This document shows, in pieces, positions 32,490-41,544 of a stretch of DNA of 64,000 bases. The translations under genes and the position numbers were made by a program. The stretch is taken from assembly GCF_017299535.1 (NCBI RefSeq), contig NZ_CP071238.1:1612001-1676000 (forward strand). The letters run 5' to 3'. Position 1 is the stretch's first letter; the number at the start of each line of letters is the position of its first letter. This DNA comes from Serratia marcescens subsp. marcescens ATCC 13880 (GTDB taxonomy: Bacteria; Pseudomonadota; Gammaproteobacteria; Enterobacterales; Enterobacteriaceae). The notes beneath the pieces are model-generated. The model saw only the letters and a list, made by a program, of their open reading frames with translations. It did no database searches and was not told the origin of the DNA.

Positions 32490-33923
32490 ATGAGTATGGA
32501 AAACGGGTCTATGGCAAATTATATTACTAAGTTATCTTTGGCATTGTCTGATATTTTTTTATTTAATGTTTCAGTATATCTTTCCTATCTTATTATTTAT
32601 AATGTTTTTGGTGGCATAGAGGAGTTCATTCCGAAAGATGAATTTGCTGTTAGGGCTGCAGCTCAATTTATTCTTTCTGTTTTGTGTGTTATTTGGTTTT
32701 GGACTAGACTCCGTCATTATACATATAGAAAACCATTTTGGTTTGAGCTAAAAGAAATCGTCAGAACACTCATTATTTTTGCTATTTTAGATTTGGCGCT
32801 TGTTGCTTTCTCAAAATGGAATTTCTCCCGTTATGTATGGATTATATCTTGGGCGTTGATTATTTTTCTTGTTCCTTTAGGCAGATCATTAACAAAAAGA
32901 ATGCTTAACAAGTTCAACCTCTGGAAGAAGCACACAATAATAATCGGTACTGGAAAAAACGCATTTGAAGCTTACGCTGCACTACAAAGTGAAGAGGTTC
33001 TCGGGTTTGAGGTTGCAGCCTTTGTATGCTCAGATGACTCTTGTGCTGAAAACAAATTTAACATTCCTATTATTAGGGATGAGCGAGAGCTATGGAAGTG
33101 TTCTGATGTTGAGAGCACTCAATTCATTATTGCGCTTGAATTTGAGCAGCATGCATTACGGGATTGGTGGTTAAAGAATTTGGTGAAACATAATTGCCGT
33201 TCAGTTTCTGTCATTCCAACACTACGAGGTGTTCCATTATACGGAACTGATATGTCATTCATCTTTAGCCATGAAGTGATGATCTTGCGTGTAAGTAACA
33301 ATCTTGCTAAGCGTTCATCAAGGTTATTAAAGAGGGTGTTTGATATAGTAGGATCTCTTTCTATTATCGTTGCCTTAATGCCTATATTGATTTTTTTGGC
33401 TTACAAAGTATCGCGAGACGGTGGGAAGGCAATCTATGGACATGAGCGTATTGGATATAATGGAAAGAAGTTTAAGTGCTTAAAATTTCGTTCAATGGTA
33501 ACTAACTCACAAGAGGTCCTCAGTGAGTTACTTGAAAGAGATCCAGCGGCTCGCGAGGAGTGGAACAAGGATTTTAAACTCAAAAATGATCCTCGAATTA
33601 CTAAAATTGGTGCGTTTATACGTAAAACTAGCCTTGATGAATTACCACAACTCTGGAATGTCTTAGTAGGTGAAATGAGCTTGGTTGGCCCAAGACCTGT
33701 TGTAGAGGCTGAGCTTGAACGATATGCAGGTGATGTTGACTATTATCTTATGGCTAAGCCTGGCATGACGGGATTATGGCAAGTCAGTGGGCGAAATGAT
33801 ATTGATTATGATACTCGTGTTTATTTTGATGCTTGGTATGTAAAAAATTGGGCTCTATGGAACGATATCGCTATCTTGTTTAAAACTATTTCAGTTGTTT
33901 TGAAACGGGATGGAGCTTATTAA
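32490..33923 (+). CDS. wbaP: WbaP, undecaprenyl-phosphate galactose-1-phosphate transferase
   Basis: 477 residues, the size and full-length pattern of Salmonella WbaP. The N-terminal part has four membrane segments, with FWTRLRHYTYRKPFWFELKE. The middle part is a Rossmann-like domain starting HTIIIGTGKNAFEAY, and DMSFIFSHEVMILRV precedes the catalytic part. The catalytic C-terminus carries KCLKFRSMV, DPRITKIGAFIRKTSLDELP and GPRPVVEAELERY. It loads galactose-1-P onto undecaprenyl phosphate and starts each repeat unit, so the polymer should begin with galactose. It stands last among the assembly genes, not first after wzc as in many group 1 loci. Confidence 0.93.
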   Translation: MSMENGSMANYITKLSLALSDIFLFNVSVYLSYLIIYNVFGGIEEFIPKDEFAVRAAAQFILSVLCVIWFWTRLRHYTYRKPFWFELKEIVRTLIIFAILDLALVAFSKWNFSRYVWIISWALIIFLVPLGRSLTKRMLNKFNLWKKHTIIIGTGKNAFEAYAALQSEEVLGFEVAAFVCSDDSCAENKFNIPIIRDERELWKCSDVESTQFIIALEFEQHALRDWWLKNLVKHNCRSVSVIPTLRGVPLYGTDMSFIFSHEVMILRVSNNLAKRSSRLLKRVFDIVGSLSIIVALMPILIFLAYKVSRDGGKAIYGHERIGYNGKKFKCLKFRSMVTNSQEVLSELLERDPAAREEWNKDFKLKNDPRITKIGAFIRKTSLDELPQLWNVLVGEMSLVGPRPVVEAELERYAGDVDYYLMAKPGMTGLWQVSGRNDIDYDTRVYFDAWYVKNWALWNDIAILFKTISVVLKRDGAY

Positions 33924-33953
33924 CTTTTGAGTGTTGGATGATAAGGGGGGAGG

Positions 33954-35969
33954 ATGGAGAGGCGAGAACTTGTAAAAAGCATGCTGCTTGCGGCGGCTGG
34001 TGCTTCTGTAGCTGGTATATCTTCAAGTGCTGAAAGCAGTGGTGAGGCCACTTCTAACTCTGTAGGTTTTGATAAGCTGCGCCCTGGCTCATTTAAGAAT
34101 GATGGGGCTAAAACGATAAAGTTAAGCCCCGAAATGTTTTTTAATGGGAGGAGTTTGGATGGCACCAATCAATCGCTGACAGAAGTTAATATGCAGATAC
34201 AGCGAGATAGCTATGATAGTTTTGATAAAATGCTACAGCAAGCTAGAGTTCTCTCATCGAATAATATCGTTGAAATTACATTGGGAGGGTATTATAGAGT
34301 AAGTAAAGGTAACTTCGAGTTGCCATCCAATTGTCATATTATCGGAGGAGGGACAGTATTTTTAGATAATGAGGAAAGTGATCAGGCTGTTTTTAAGGTT
34401 GAGAATAAACAGAACTTTATTTTAAAGAATATCACAATATCTTCATCAAAAACCACCGATTTGTGGGGGAAAACATGCAATGGCATTGAAATTAGAGGGT
34501 GTTCAAATTTTGAACTTAGTGGTTTAAACATAAGCTACCGTACAGATGCAATATCAATATCAGATTCATCTCATTTCAGAGTGGAGAATTGTCTTGTTCA
34601 TAAGTTAGGTGAAGAGGGAATTGCTATTCGTGCCTGCTTCTCATGGCTTGTTTTTAACAATGATATATATGAGCATAATGGTGACGGTATCCTTCTGAAA
34701 ACAAGTGGGTCCCCATCATATGATGGGAAAATCATTTGTAATAGGATATTTTCCGCTACAGATGCCTTTGGTTTAAAAGGAACTCTGGGGGGAGGTATTA
34801 CTCTTAACGATGAGAAAACTGGATCCAGTACTACTTTTAGCAATCTTTTAGTGAGCGGTAACTCTATTAGTAATACTTCTTATGGTATTGCTTTTACTAA
34901 TATTCAAAATCTGAAAGTAGTTGCAAATGATATTGATACGGTAGTTCGATTTGGCATTATCGTCGATAATGCCCTTCACAATAACCCACAGCAATACCCA
35001 ATTAAAAAAACAATCGTCTCTGGCAATACGGTGAAAAATACAGGCCAAGCCGGGGTGGCATTCTTTAGTGCAAATGGCATCGATGTTCAGAATACCATTA
35101 TATCTGATAATATTTTAGAAAGGTGTGGGTTGCAAGAGAGTGGCGATTATCCAGCTATTTCTTCTACTAATGCGACAATATCAGCTAATCGTATTAGCGA
35201 TAGCCGTACTTTACTTAACGCTATGGATAGCATCATTAATGCTAACTTTTTTGCAAGCAGTTTAAAAAAAACAGCAGGTGAAAACATTGCCGATTTTAAG
35301 CTCGGAGGCTCCATAAATTTTATAGGTAATATCATTGAAAATAAAGGGATGGGACATATTCGGCTTTTAGATATTTCCAATCTGATTTTTATTGGAAATC
35401 AAGTAGAGCTAAGCTCGCCATTCTCTGTTTTCCATCTGGCATCGGCACCTTCAGGAACAGTATTGATTAAAAATAATCATATTCAATCACCCGCTAAGAA
35501 TGTTTTCACTGGTATGATGACAGCAGCACATATGGTTGATACGGATTTTTCTTCGTTTGGAAATAAAGTGTGCTTATTTGGTGTTCCCAAATATGGTGAG
35601 TTTAAAGCCGGCGATAGAGCCATACAGCGCTGTCCTGAACCAGGTATGCCCTCTGAATGGGTATGCATTGAAAGTGGTTCGCCGGGTATTTGGAGTATTG
35701 AGAAGTTTGCCAACATAAGTTGTCGCAGTACTCCTCAAAAAATCAATTTGGCTCCTAGTGAAAAAGCAATCATCAAAAGTGTCGCTTTAGGTGCTAAGTC
35801 TGGGTGGGCGATCAATTCGTTAGGGTGTTCACTACCTCTGATGCAAGCCTCGCTGAATGCTTCTTTAGATGAAGATGGTGTTGTTACCATTACAGTAAGA
35901 AATATTGGTGATGCTCACTTGAATGTAGAAAAAGTCATTTTCAATGTTGTGATCAATAGGGGGTATTAG
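33954..35969 (+). CDS. Tat-signal right-handed beta-helix protein of the exopolysaccharide locus
   Basis: 671 residues. The N-terminus RRELVK, a hydrophobic stretch and ASVAGISSSAES make a twin-arginine signal (Arg3-Arg4), so it is probably folded in the cytoplasm and exported to the periplasm. The body is a parallel beta-helix with repeated N-x-I/V turns: LKNITISSS, FELSGLNISYR, VENCLVHKLGEEGIAI, NDIYEHNGDGI, VSGNTVKNTGQAGV. This fold is shared by pectate lyases, phage tailspikes, WcaM of the colanic acid locus (also Tat-type) and AmsF of amylovoran. It may trim or modify the polymer. Catalytic residues were not identified. AT-rich. Confidence 0.75.
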   Translation: MERRELVKSMLLAAAGASVAGISSSAESSGEATSNSVGFDKLRPGSFKNDGAKTIKLSPEMFFNGRSLDGTNQSLTEVNMQIQRDSYDSFDKMLQQARVLSSNNIVEITLGGYYRVSKGNFELPSNCHIIGGGTVFLDNEESDQAVFKVENKQNFILKNITISSSKTTDLWGKTCNGIEIRGCSNFELSGLNISYRTDAISISDSSHFRVENCLVHKLGEEGIAIRACFSWLVFNNDIYEHNGDGILLKTSGSPSYDGKIICNRIFSATDAFGLKGTLGGGITLNDEKTGSSTTFSNLLVSGNSISNTSYGIAFTNIQNLKVVANDIDTVVRFGIIVDNALHNNPQQYPIKKTIVSGNTVKNTGQAGVAFFSANGIDVQNTIISDNILERCGLQESGDYPAISSTNATISANRISDSRTLLNAMDSIINANFFASSLKKTAGENIADFKLGGSINFIGNIIENKGMGHIRLLDISNLIFIGNQVELSSPFSVFHLASAPSGTVLIKNNHIQSPAKNVFTGMMTAAHMVDTDFSSFGNKVCLFGVPKYGEFKAGDRAIQRCPEPGMPSEWVCIESGSPGIWSIEKFANISCRSTPQKINLAPSEKAIIKSVALGAKSGWAINSLGCSLPLMQASLNASLDEDGVVTITVRNIGDAHLNVEKVIFNVVINRGY

Positions 35970-36254
35970 TCGTGGTGAGTTCTTTTTTTATGAACTGAAG
36001 ACACTTAGCCCATTTTACTTTCGCTTTACTTCTCCTTCTCCTTTGGTGTCTATATTTTCCTACATTCCTTCTGCTTGCATTTCTATCTTTATTTCATAGT
36101 AATCACTCTTTGTATTCCATGATCTATTGGAATTTCCCGGTTGATTTTTTATGAGCATATTCAGGGGTGCGCGCATATATATCTTGGTAAACCATACCAT
36201 GCATATTTAGATGTCTTCCGACATACTTATTATATCCCTTGAGGAGTTCACCAT

Positions 36255-36492
36255 GCTTAATCTTCCGATTCGTCGAACACAAGAGCATCGCCGTTTTTTA
36301 TTCCATCGGAGCTGGTGTTTCTGCACTCAGTTATTACAAGCTGAAAGTTAAGTTCGGCGGTATCGAGTCCTTTGATATCAAAAATATGAAAGATATCTAG
36401 GGCGAAAACCGTCGGTTGAAACAGCTGTTTTCGAGCCTGAGTTTCGAGAACCTCATAATGAAAATGTATTATTTGTTAAAAACGTTGAAATA
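36255..36492 (+). pseudogene. IS3-family transposase OrfA remnant
   Basis: One frame reads ALSYYKLKVKFGGIESFDI then NMKDI-stop-GENRRLKQLFSSLSFENLIMK. This matches the IS3 OrfA pattern of SYYxWKxKFGG, then DxKRLKELExENxRLKKLLAExxFEN, including the leucine-zipper start. An in-frame TAG at 36398-36400 and a degenerate N-terminus show it is dead. It lies about 80 bases before the heptamer array. Confidence 0.72.
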
Positions 36493-36574
36493 AGTGATAA
36501 AGCGTGGATTTTAAAATTTTTCAGGTGATTAGCATGCCGAGGCGTCCCTGGAACCATAGAAGCGTTCATCATAT

Positions 36575-37120
36575 CTACCATCTACCATCTACCATCTACC
36601 ATCTACCATCTACCATCTACCATCTACCATCTACCATCTACCATCTACCATCTACCATCTACCATCTACCATCTACCATCTACCATCTACCATCTACCAT
36701 CTACCATCTACCATCTACCATCTACCATCTACCATCTACCATCTACCATCTACCATCTACCATCTACCATCTACCATCTACCATCTACCATCTACCATCT
36801 ACCATCTACCATCTACCATCTACCATCTACCATCTACCATCTACCATCTACCATCTACCATCTACCATCTACCATCTACCATCTACCATCTACCATCTAC
36901 CATCTACCATCTACCATCTACCATCTACCATCTACCATCTACCATCTACCATCTACCATCTACCATCTACCATCTACCATCTACCATCTACCATCTACCA
37001 TCTACCATCTACCATCTACCATCTACCATCTACCATCTACCATCTACCATCTACCATCTGCCATCTGCCATCTGCCATCTGCCATCTGCCATCTACCATC
37101 TACCATCTGCCATCTGCCAT
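36575..37120 (+). repeat. Heptanucleotide tandem array (CTACCAT)n, 78 units
   Basis: Sixty-nine perfect head-to-tail copies of CTACCAT (36575-37057) are followed by nine units in which seven read CTGCCAT and two CTACCAT (37058-37120). As 7 is not a multiple of 3, all three forward frames are open and cycle through the same seven codons (Leu-Pro-Ser-Thr-Ile-Tyr-His). Each reverse frame meets TAG. The perfect part suggests recent expansion by slippage; the variant units sit only at the right end. It is flanked by IS3 OrfA and OrfB remnants. Confidence 0.98.
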
Positions 37121-37219
37121 CTGCTTAAGCTCTATTTTTGCCTCATTGGTAAACAACATCTACCGGTGCGTAATTCCGTACTGCACGCGACCTTTCATCA
37201 TCGAACCAGACCTGTCCCA

Positions 37220-37400
37220 TCGATTCTATGTCTGATGTGCTGACCGCGGCAGACGATTCCGGACTTTCGACGCGATGGATAGTTTTAACCGTGAAGTACT
37301 GGCAATAGAAATTCTCCTGAATGGTCCGAAAACGAGGTAAGTAGCCGTGAATACTCCATTGATCGCTTTAACCTGAAGTATCGTATAGCGATATTTGTTC
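37220..37400 (+). pseudogene. IS3-family transposase OrfB remnant
   Basis: One frame reads IDSMSDVLT and, after a frame change, GRRFRTFDAMDSFNREVLAIEI (about 37248-37307), matching the DDE transposase core MDFMSDVLxDGRRFRTFNVIDDFNREALAIEI of IS3 OrfB. Further on, SIDRFNLKYRIAIF (about 37355-37397) resembles the later ERFNRxYR block. The stretch between these blocks is far shorter than in an intact element, so most of the gene is lost. Confidence 0.7.
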
Positions 37401-38141
37401 ATGACTCAGAGTGAAGCACGCTAATCACAACGCACTGGTTTACGAAATAATGCACTGAGCAGCCTCATTAATCCCTAAGTAACCCGGCATAGGAAAAATA
37501 CTGGCTGATGGTGAAAAGTCCGTAAATTCCCAAAAGTTCGTAAAACTAAACCGGTATGTTTACTTACTTGCTTAATGCATTTAACAATAGTTTCGGGTTT
37601 TTGTGGGAGCCAACACCATGTTACGTATTTAAACTAAAATCAACAGTGCAAGTGATATCCGTTCAGGTTTCTTACTCGAGACTCAATGATAGCCTTGGCT
37701 TCAGAGTGGGTATGTTATGACTTATTTGTATGATGTTTAAGGGGATTCCTATTTTATTTTTTTTGTATTTAATTATATATTTGTTTTTTATGTGATTTTA
37801 ATTTGGTTCCGACCTTCCCTTTGATTTTATTGTGTGAGTGGCCTGACTTGGTGATTGTGGGTGGTTTTTAATTTTAATTTTTAAAATCCATTAAAATTCA
37901 ACCTGCTATGATTTTTTTATATTTAAATAAAAAAAATCCTACTCCTTGACAAGGGGGGGTTTATGGCCTTTCTTTAGTATGTGTCGCTATGGTTCTGTAC
38001 GGTTAGGGGGTAAAGCAATCTTTAAGTTAGTTAGAGTATTAGTAGTTATGAGGTTCTTATAACTTCCTGTTTCCCTCATCTTCTTGATTAATAAAGGGAC
38101 AGGTTTTGCTTAATCAAAAATCTACCTCGAAGGAGGTTTTT

Positions 38142-41100
38142 ATGGCTTCTCTGGCGTTTCAAAAAGAGGCGGCTGCAGTTATGTATGCCGTTCTGGGGCA
38201 AAGTGCGGCAAGTTCAACTTATGATAGTGTCGGCGCACAGTTAGAAACAGGCAGCCTTTCAGCTGGCAGTTATGTAACAAGTTTGCTGACCTCCTCTGCT
38301 GGTGTGGCGTTATATGCGGGCAAAACGGATTTAGATATTCTGCAGGCGGTGTACACTAAAGCGTATGGAAGTGCGGCTCCAGTTGCAACACTTCAGGCTT
38401 TGCTGGCATCTTCTACGCTTGCCGACTCGATTTCTACAGTAGTTTTAAATATTATTAATTATCATGGATTTGACTCCGCAACAACGACATCACAGCTTAA
38501 CTTCGATTCACAAATTAATAAAATTTTATATCCAGCAACCAGTCCGGCAGCGGCTGCTGGTCCGGGTGCATCGGATGTTCAGGCCATATATCATGTATTG
38601 GGGCTGATATCTCAATCGAGCAATGTTAATTTATTCGGTTCACTTATCAACTCAGGGACCAAAACGCTTGTTCAGGTTGCTGATAAATTCGTAGCTGATC
38701 GCTCCTATTTGACGTCTTTGAATAACAATGACTTCTTGGCTCGCGTCTTCGCAGCTAGTTATGAGCGGGCACCATCGTCGACCGAGCTTTCGCACTATTT
38801 AGGGGAACTGACTGGTGGAAGTTCTCGAGGTCAAATTGTTGCGGAAATCATCACTGCGCTTCGTGGGACGGTCGCTCCTACAGATTCTGTTGCGCAGCAG
38901 CATTTTAATGATGCGACGGTTATCTATGCGCAAGGTCAAATCGGTGGTCTTGCAGCTCAGGAACAGGCTGCAGCAGTATATTTGGCAGTTCCTGAGCGCG
39001 GTATTGATGCCGGTGCGTTGGATAATTGGAGTAAATACCTTTCATTAAGCACGACGACATACAAAGGGTTTATAAGTAATCTACTGACGTCTGATGAGTT
39101 CCAACGTAAAGGTGCACAACTGACTGGTGATAACTTTATCCAACATGTTTACACCGCTGTTCACGGTACTGCAGCTACGGCGGCTCAGCTGGCGCTTTAC
39201 AGTGCTTTGGGGACTGATAAATCGGTTATTACCCAGGCCATCATTAATGACCTGCGGACTTCAACGACTACTGACGCGGTTACTGTCACTCAGCAGCACG
39301 CATTTGAGTTTGATATCGGTACCAGCCTGTTGTACAAAGCCGCGGCTAGCCTGACGACTACAGCCGCCGGCGGTAACGCAACCGGTACCGTCAACACCGG
39401 CACGTCGCATCAAATCAGCAACGCCGAAACAGCGGTACTGACGAATGTCCAACTGAACGCCAATGCCGCCAGCACCGTGAACCTGAAGTTCGCCGACCAT
39501 CTGGCGAATCTGACCATTAACGGCACCAGCGCAGCAACGGTCAACCTGTCTGACAACGGCGTTAATCCAGGCGTAGATATCACCGTCAATAACGGCAACG
39601 TCATCTTGAATGCCAGTTCGGGTGCGGATGACGTAGTCGTCACATCGGCGGCAAACATTGCGGCCGGCACGGCGCAGTTTAACCTTGGCGCCGGCAACGA
39701 CAGCCTGCACTGGGCAGGGAACGGGGTTTCGGGCGGTGCGAACAGCGTGGCCAACACGGTTAAGGCTGACGGCGGCGCGGGTACGGACTCCATCTCCGCC
39801 AACTTCATTACCAAAACTGTGGTGACCAACCAGAACGCCCTGGGCGTTCGCACCAGCACAGTGACCAGCAACGCCAATAACTTCTCGAATTTCGAGAAGA
39901 TCGACCTGACCGGCTATATCGGCAAGTCCGTTGGTACGCTGATTACGACACCGCTGATTGGTTCTCCGACCACCACCAGCGTGACCACGCCAACCAACAC
40001 CTTTGACTTTGGGCTGACCAACGGTACATCTACGGTTGAAGGCACTACCGGCGGCACGGTTACGCAGAACGCGGCGGCCACTAATCTGGGCACGCAAGGA
40101 TTTGTGATCTCCGGTCTGGCTAACGTCAACGTCATCAACGCCGCCGGCGGCAACGCCGCGCAGCTGGAAGTGAAAGGGGACGCGACCTCCGCCAGTACGC
40201 TGAATTTCACCTTCGTGCAGAACGCCACCGATCACTTCAACATCAACTTCGATGCGGTGAGTTCTGCCAATGTGAATGCAGGCGCCATCACCCTGAACAG
40301 CAGCAGCAGCGCCCTGTTGGGTACCGCGCTGAGCACGGTGAACGTGGCCTCAGGCGGTACTGGCAGCTTTGATAACATTCTGTCATTGGCCGGCACTAAT
40401 GCGCAGGTTCAGACCATCAACGTGACCGGTGATCACGCGCTGGATCTGACCCTGGGCAGCGGTTTCAGCAACGTGCGTGATATCAATGCGTCCACCAATA
40501 CCGCTGGTCTGAATCTCGACTCCAGCCATGGCGGTACCGGTGACGGTATCATCGTTCAGTTGCTGAACATTCTGCCGCTGAGCGTCATTACCACCAACCT
40601 GTTGGCGCCAGTGTTGACGGCGTTAGGTCTGAACGGTTACCAAATGACCGTGGAAGGTTCCAGTGCTGCCGATACCCTGGGCGTGATTGGCAACACCACG
40701 CTGACCGGTGGCGCAGGTGCCAACATCTATGACATCAAGGCGAGTAACACCCAGGCGGGTGTGACCATCAAGGACTTTAGCAGCCTTAAAGACAAGATTG
40801 TCGATGTTAACCATGGCGGCCTGACTATCTCCAATGACGCCACCGGCACGGCGGTCGCGGACTACGGCACACGTTCCGCAGACACACTGGATGCGCTGTT
40901 GGGGACGCTGGTGGGCGGTTTGACCAACGGCGTTATCGGCCTGCTGGGCGGCATTCTCGGTCTGGACAGCAGCAACTCGCTGACGTCGAAAGTGGGTGTG
41001 GCATCCGTAGTATTCAGCGGTGGCGGTAATACTGCCAGCTCTTATGTGATTATCGACAACAACGATAACCATGCGCTGGATCTCAACGATACCGTGGTAT

Positions 41101-41153
41101 ACCTGACCGGGCAGAACCACCAGCAATTGGTGGATACGCTGCACTACGCGTAA
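38142..41153 (+). CDS. slaA: S-layer protein SlaA, type I secretion substrate
   Basis: 1003 residues from the ATG at 38142, which has a strong AAGGAGG 5 bases upstream; the reading frame extends 12 codons further up without a better start. S. marcescens SlaA is about 100 kDa and is secreted by LipBCD, whose genes follow here. There is no N-terminal signal peptide and no cysteine, as in type I substrates. Residues 1-400 are helical with DUF4214-like repeats (AAAVMYAVLGQ; FLARVFAASYERAPSSTELSHYL; AAAVYLAVPERGIDAGALDNW). The rest is Ala/Thr/Asn/Gly-rich beta structure with RTX-like GAGNDSL, GGAGTDSI and GGAGANIYD. The C-terminal segment should hold the uncleaved secretion signal. Confidence 0.92.
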   Translation: MASLAFQKEAAAVMYAVLGQSAASSTYDSVGAQLETGSLSAGSYVTSLLTSSAGVALYAGKTDLDILQAVYTKAYGSAAPVATLQALLASSTLADSISTVVLNIINYHGFDSATTTSQLNFDSQINKILYPATSPAAAAGPGASDVQAIYHVLGLISQSSNVNLFGSLINSGTKTLVQVADKFVADRSYLTSLNNNDFLARVFAASYERAPSSTELSHYLGELTGGSSRGQIVAEIITALRGTVAPTDSVAQQHFNDATVIYAQGQIGGLAAQEQAAAVYLAVPERGIDAGALDNWSKYLSLSTTTYKGFISNLLTSDEFQRKGAQLTGDNFIQHVYTAVHGTAATAAQLALYSALGTDKSVITQAIINDLRTSTTTDAVTVTQQHAFEFDIGTSLLYKAAASLTTTAAGGNATGTVNTGTSHQISNAETAVLTNVQLNANAASTVNLKFADHLANLTINGTSAATVNLSDNGVNPGVDITVNNGNVILNASSGADDVVVTSAANIAAGTAQFNLGAGNDSLHWAGNGVSGGANSVANTVKADGGAGTDSISANFITKTVVTNQNALGVRTSTVTSNANNFSNFEKIDLTGYIGKSVGTLITTPLIGSPTTTSVTTPTNTFDFGLTNGTSTVEGTTGGTVTQNAAATNLGTQGFVISGLANVNVINAAGGNAAQLEVKGDATSASTLNFTFVQNATDHFNINFDAVSSANVNAGAITLNSSSSALLGTALSTVNVASGGTGSFDNILSLAGTNAQVQTINVTGDHALDLTLGSGFSNVRDINASTNTAGLNLDSSHGGTGDGIIVQLLNILPLSVITTNLLAPVLTALGLNGYQMTVEGSSAADTLGVIGNTTLTGGAGANIYDIKASNTQAGVTIKDFSSLKDKIVDVNHGGLTISNDATGTAVADYGTRSADTLDALLGTLVGGLTNGVIGLLGGILGLDSSNSLTSKVGVASVVFSGGGNTASSYVIIDNNDNHALDLNDTVVYLTGQNHQQLVDTLHYA

Positions 41154-41204
41154 GTAGGGGTTCCAGTGGGAAATAATTCCCATTGAAACTGTTAGCCAAT
41201 AAAT

Positions 41205-41232
41205 AATACGGGGTGTGTGAACACCCCGTATT
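41205..41232 (+). terminator. Terminator between slaA and lipB
   Basis: Perfect 12-bp stem AATACGGGGTGT/ACACCCCGTATT with a 4-base loop and a short T-rich tail, 51 bases past slaA. It would make slaA mRNA far more abundant than that of its exporter. Confidence 0.85.
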
Positions 41233-41544
41233 CTTTGAATTTTGTGAACCACGTCATTATCTCTGGTTTATTCCCTTTCGTACTAAACTCGCTTTGCCCT
41301 GCCTACTATTTACCCTGCTGTTTTCATTCGTTTTTTTCTGTGGTTCGTGAGGCGTTTTTTTTTGCTTACGGCCTTGCTGATATCCGCTTTCTCTACCTAT
41401 AGTTAGAAAAAGTATCTGCAGTCTCGAGCATGTCTGGGGTGGGGGTTCTTTAGGATTTATTTTATTTTTTCCCTTTTTAGGATTTTCCTTATAAGAGTCC
41501 AATGCGGATTTTGACTGACAGTGCACATGATGTAAGGGCAGAAA
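41233..41544 (+). other. lipB leader
   Basis: 312 bases without a gene. A TTGACT at about 41511 with the sequence CATGAT downstream is a weak promoter candidate for lipBCD. Otherwise I see only AT-rich, T-rich sequence. Confidence 0.5.

Larger units (their letters stand above)
35970..38141 (+). other. Gene-free 2.2-kb stretch with IS remnants and a heptamer array
   Basis: No intact coding sequence between the beta-helix gene and slaA. It holds decayed IS3-family fragments (36255-36492 and 37220-37400) on both sides of a 546-bp tandem array (36575-37120). The last 400 bases are very AT-rich with poly-T and poly-A tracts and form the slaA leader. A TTGACA at 37946 may be a -35 box, but no well-spaced -10 is clear. 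Confidence 0.75.

Noticed and set aside
36575..37120. CRISPR array
   Set aside because: Units are 7 bases with no spacers, and no cas genes are present.
36504..37235. A 243-codon open frame with a perfect seven-residue repeat
   Set aside because: It exists only because a 7-bp array without a stop is open in all forward frames; there is no ribosome site and the ends lie in IS debris.
39261..40235. A 324-codon open frame antisense to slaA
   Set aside because: It is a shadow of the Gly/Asn/Thr-rich slaA codons; no start site or family resemblance.
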